Source: Sulfitobacter faviae (GTDB lineage: Bacteria; Pseudomonadota; Alphaproteobacteria; Rhodobacterales; Rhodobacteraceae). From it: a stretch of 64,000 bases of DNA. The stretch lies in assembly GCF_029870955.1 (NCBI RefSeq), contig NZ_PGFQ01000001.1:1240001-1304000 (forward strand), written 5' to 3'. Numbering within the stretch: the first letter of the stretch is position 1; every line of letters starts with the position of its first letter. The position numbers and the translations under genes are program-made. This document shows positions 62,642 through 64,000 of the stretch, one piece after another. Below the pieces are notes generated by a model. It saw only the letters and a program-made list of their open reading frames with translations. It did no database searches and was not told the origin of the DNA.

Positions 62642-64000
62642 TCAGGCCAGTTTTCCCAGATGCGCGGCAGGAATCGTGACTGTCCAAGTCAGGGCGTTTT
62701 CGCTGGTCACCGTTTCCGCCGCGCCATTGACCATCGCGGGGGCCAATACAGACAGAACCTTGCTCCCGAAACCGGTGGCCTTGTTGGCTGAGGGGTCAAA
62801 GGTAATGCCGGTCTCGATCCACTGGAAACGCAGCCCCCCCTTTTCGGTATGAGACCAGTGGCATTGGATATCGCCGCAGCCGTCGCTCATCACCCCGTAT
62901 TTCGTGGAATTCGTCGCCAGTTCATGCAGCGCCATGCCGATCAGTTGCAACGCCTGCGGTCCCAAAGCGACAGAGGGGCCATCCACATCCACCGCCTTGG
63001 CCTGCAAATGCAAAAACGGGTCCAACTGCGCGCGCACCAACTCAGCCAGATCCACCGAAGACCAGCCGCCATCGACCAGCAAATCGGTGGAGCGGGCCAG
63101 CGCCTGAATACGGGCCCCGAAGGATTTGTTGAACTCCGCGAGAGAGGCCGCCGAACTCGCCGTTTGACGCTGCATCGCCGTGACCAGAGAGAGCATGTTC
63201 TTGGCGCGGTGGATGACCTCACGCGAGACGAGATCGCGCACCTCTTCGGCCTTGCGCGTGGCGGTCACATCATGGTGGATGTTCGAGATCGAGACGATAT
63301 CCCCCGAAAGTGTCCGAATGGGCGTGCAGGCGATGGTGACATGGCGCTCGGTGCCGTCCTTGGCCACGCGCACCGCATTGAATTGGCGCAGCTTGCCGGC
63401 CATGATCTGATCGCGATACTCAAGCACCCGCGTCGGCCACTCCGGCGGATACAAAAGCTCGACCGACTGGCCCAAAGCCTCCTCTTCCGTATAGCCGTAG
63501 AGCCGCTCGGCTGCCGGATTCCAGCTGATGATGCGGCCTTCCATGTCATAGGTCAGGATCGCTTCGCCCGTGGTGGCCACGAGGGCGGCAAAGGTTTCCG
63601 CCTGCACATGGGCACGTTCGATATCATCATGCGCCATGCGGCGCGTCGTGACATTGCGGTGCTGCAACAGCAGGCAAGGCGCGCCTTGGATCGTCAAGCG
63701 GTTGGCGTTGAGTTGAAACCAGCGCCGCACCCCCGGCCCATCGCAGGGGTATTCCCCTCAAAGGAAGTCCCGGTTTTCAGCGCTTGGCGCAGCCCTTCCA
63801 GAACCGTTTCCGCCTGCACCACGGCACCCATGGCCGCCGCTTCGCAGATGTCAAAGTAATTGGCCCCGACGTAATGCGTTCCGGCATCGCCGCCATTCTC
63901 TTCGCAAAACAGTTTCCACGCCATATTGACCGCGACAATCTTGCCGGTGGCGTCAAGAATGACCACCTCATCGGTCATCGCCTCGATCAATTCGTAATGG
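62642..64000 (-). CDS. PAS-domain HWE-type sensor histidine kinase, 5' end outside window, single frameshift
   Basis: C-terminal part of a blue-light-receptor-like or other PAS kinase. The frame is open to the window end, so the start lies beyond 64000. Two PAS units are visible: EVVILDATGKIVAVNMAWKLFCEENGG and a second with EAILTYDMEGRIISWNPAAERLYGYTEEEALG. The phospho-acceptor region VSREVIHRAKNMLSLVTAMQRQ and the ALHELATNSTKYGVMS..WIETG pattern place it in the HWE/HisKA_2 group. The frame breaks at the C run 63754-63757; one more C restores FEGEYPCDGPGVRRWF. No CheY-like receiver is seen. Confidence 0.85.

Noticed and set aside
1..64000. CRISPR arrays, prophage, transposases or integrase next to tRNA-Pro
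   Set aside because: No regularly spaced repeats, transposase or integrase motifs, or direct repeats flanking the tRNA were seen.

Overview
The window is a gene-dense, GC-rich chromosomal segment of an alphaproteobacterium, most likely a marine Rhodobacteraceae of the Roseobacter group, with Sulfitobacter-like gene content. I infer this from family composition: imelysin/Bfd/Bfr/di-heme oxidase iron cluster, glcD-glcE-membrane protein-glcF, DUF1523, DUF6525, a PBP1A with a Lys/Arg/Pro-rich head, and leuC/leuD/leuB dispersed over 6 kb. No phage, insertion sequence, CRISPR array or integrative element is visible. It reads as core chromosome.

Layout. 1-7.4 kb: end of paaK, an I78-type lipoprotein, a five-gene forward run (AEC transporter, S-formylglutathione hydrolase, YaiI/DUF188, HAD hydrolase, ornithine cyclodeaminase-like), then an MFS gene divergent from an Lrp regulator. 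7.4-12 kb: reverse run CinA-like/GNAT/AhpD-like/OmpA-like, then forward sfsA and map. 12-19.7 kb: reverse iron cluster imelysin-bfd-bfr-DHOR-imelysin-DUF1513, preceded by a FAD reductase and rsmD. 19.7-29.4 kb: peroxiredoxin, a RidA-GDPD-FemAB-like-PCD-MscS operon, a type I secretion ATPase/adaptor pair and PBP1A. 29.7-36 kb: amtB, a 7TM sensor kinase, a sulfurtransferase-aminotransferase pair, smpB. 36-46 kb: sulfotransferase divergent from a GT14-type glycosyltransferase, a PepSY protein, an SOS1-like antiporter, gabD, zinT. 46-55 kb: hsp20 with a probable RNA thermometer, a trypsin-like protease, the glycolate oxidase operon, rsfS-rlmH and an MscS channel. 55-64 kb: leuC, leuD, leuB, tRNA-Pro(CGG), a glutaredoxin-MauE fusion and a truncated HWE-type kinase.

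The dominant feature of the sequence is technical. I find 21 places in 17 genes where the frame is broken by one missing G or C inside a G/C run. Restoring one base in each case rejoins a full-length, family-typical protein, and often recreates a 1- or 4-base stop/start overlap with the next gene. Affected genes include rlmH, glcD, glcE, glcF, PBP1A and a type I secretion ATPase. I therefore annotate each as one gene and treat the breaks as probable homopolymer sequencing errors.

The best regulatory signals are a ROSE-like hairpin over the hsp20 ribosome binding site with a heat-shock promoter upstream, a 16-bp perfect palindrome with a near-copy one base shorter ahead of glcD, a Zur-like box ahead of zinT, several strong intergenic hairpins, and a 21-bp intergenic repeat found twice, one copy of which encodes the C-terminus of the antiporter. 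I do not see a clear undescribed multi-gene system. The most open questions concern the membrane protein inside the glc operon, the sulfotransferase/GT14 pair, and the repeat family.
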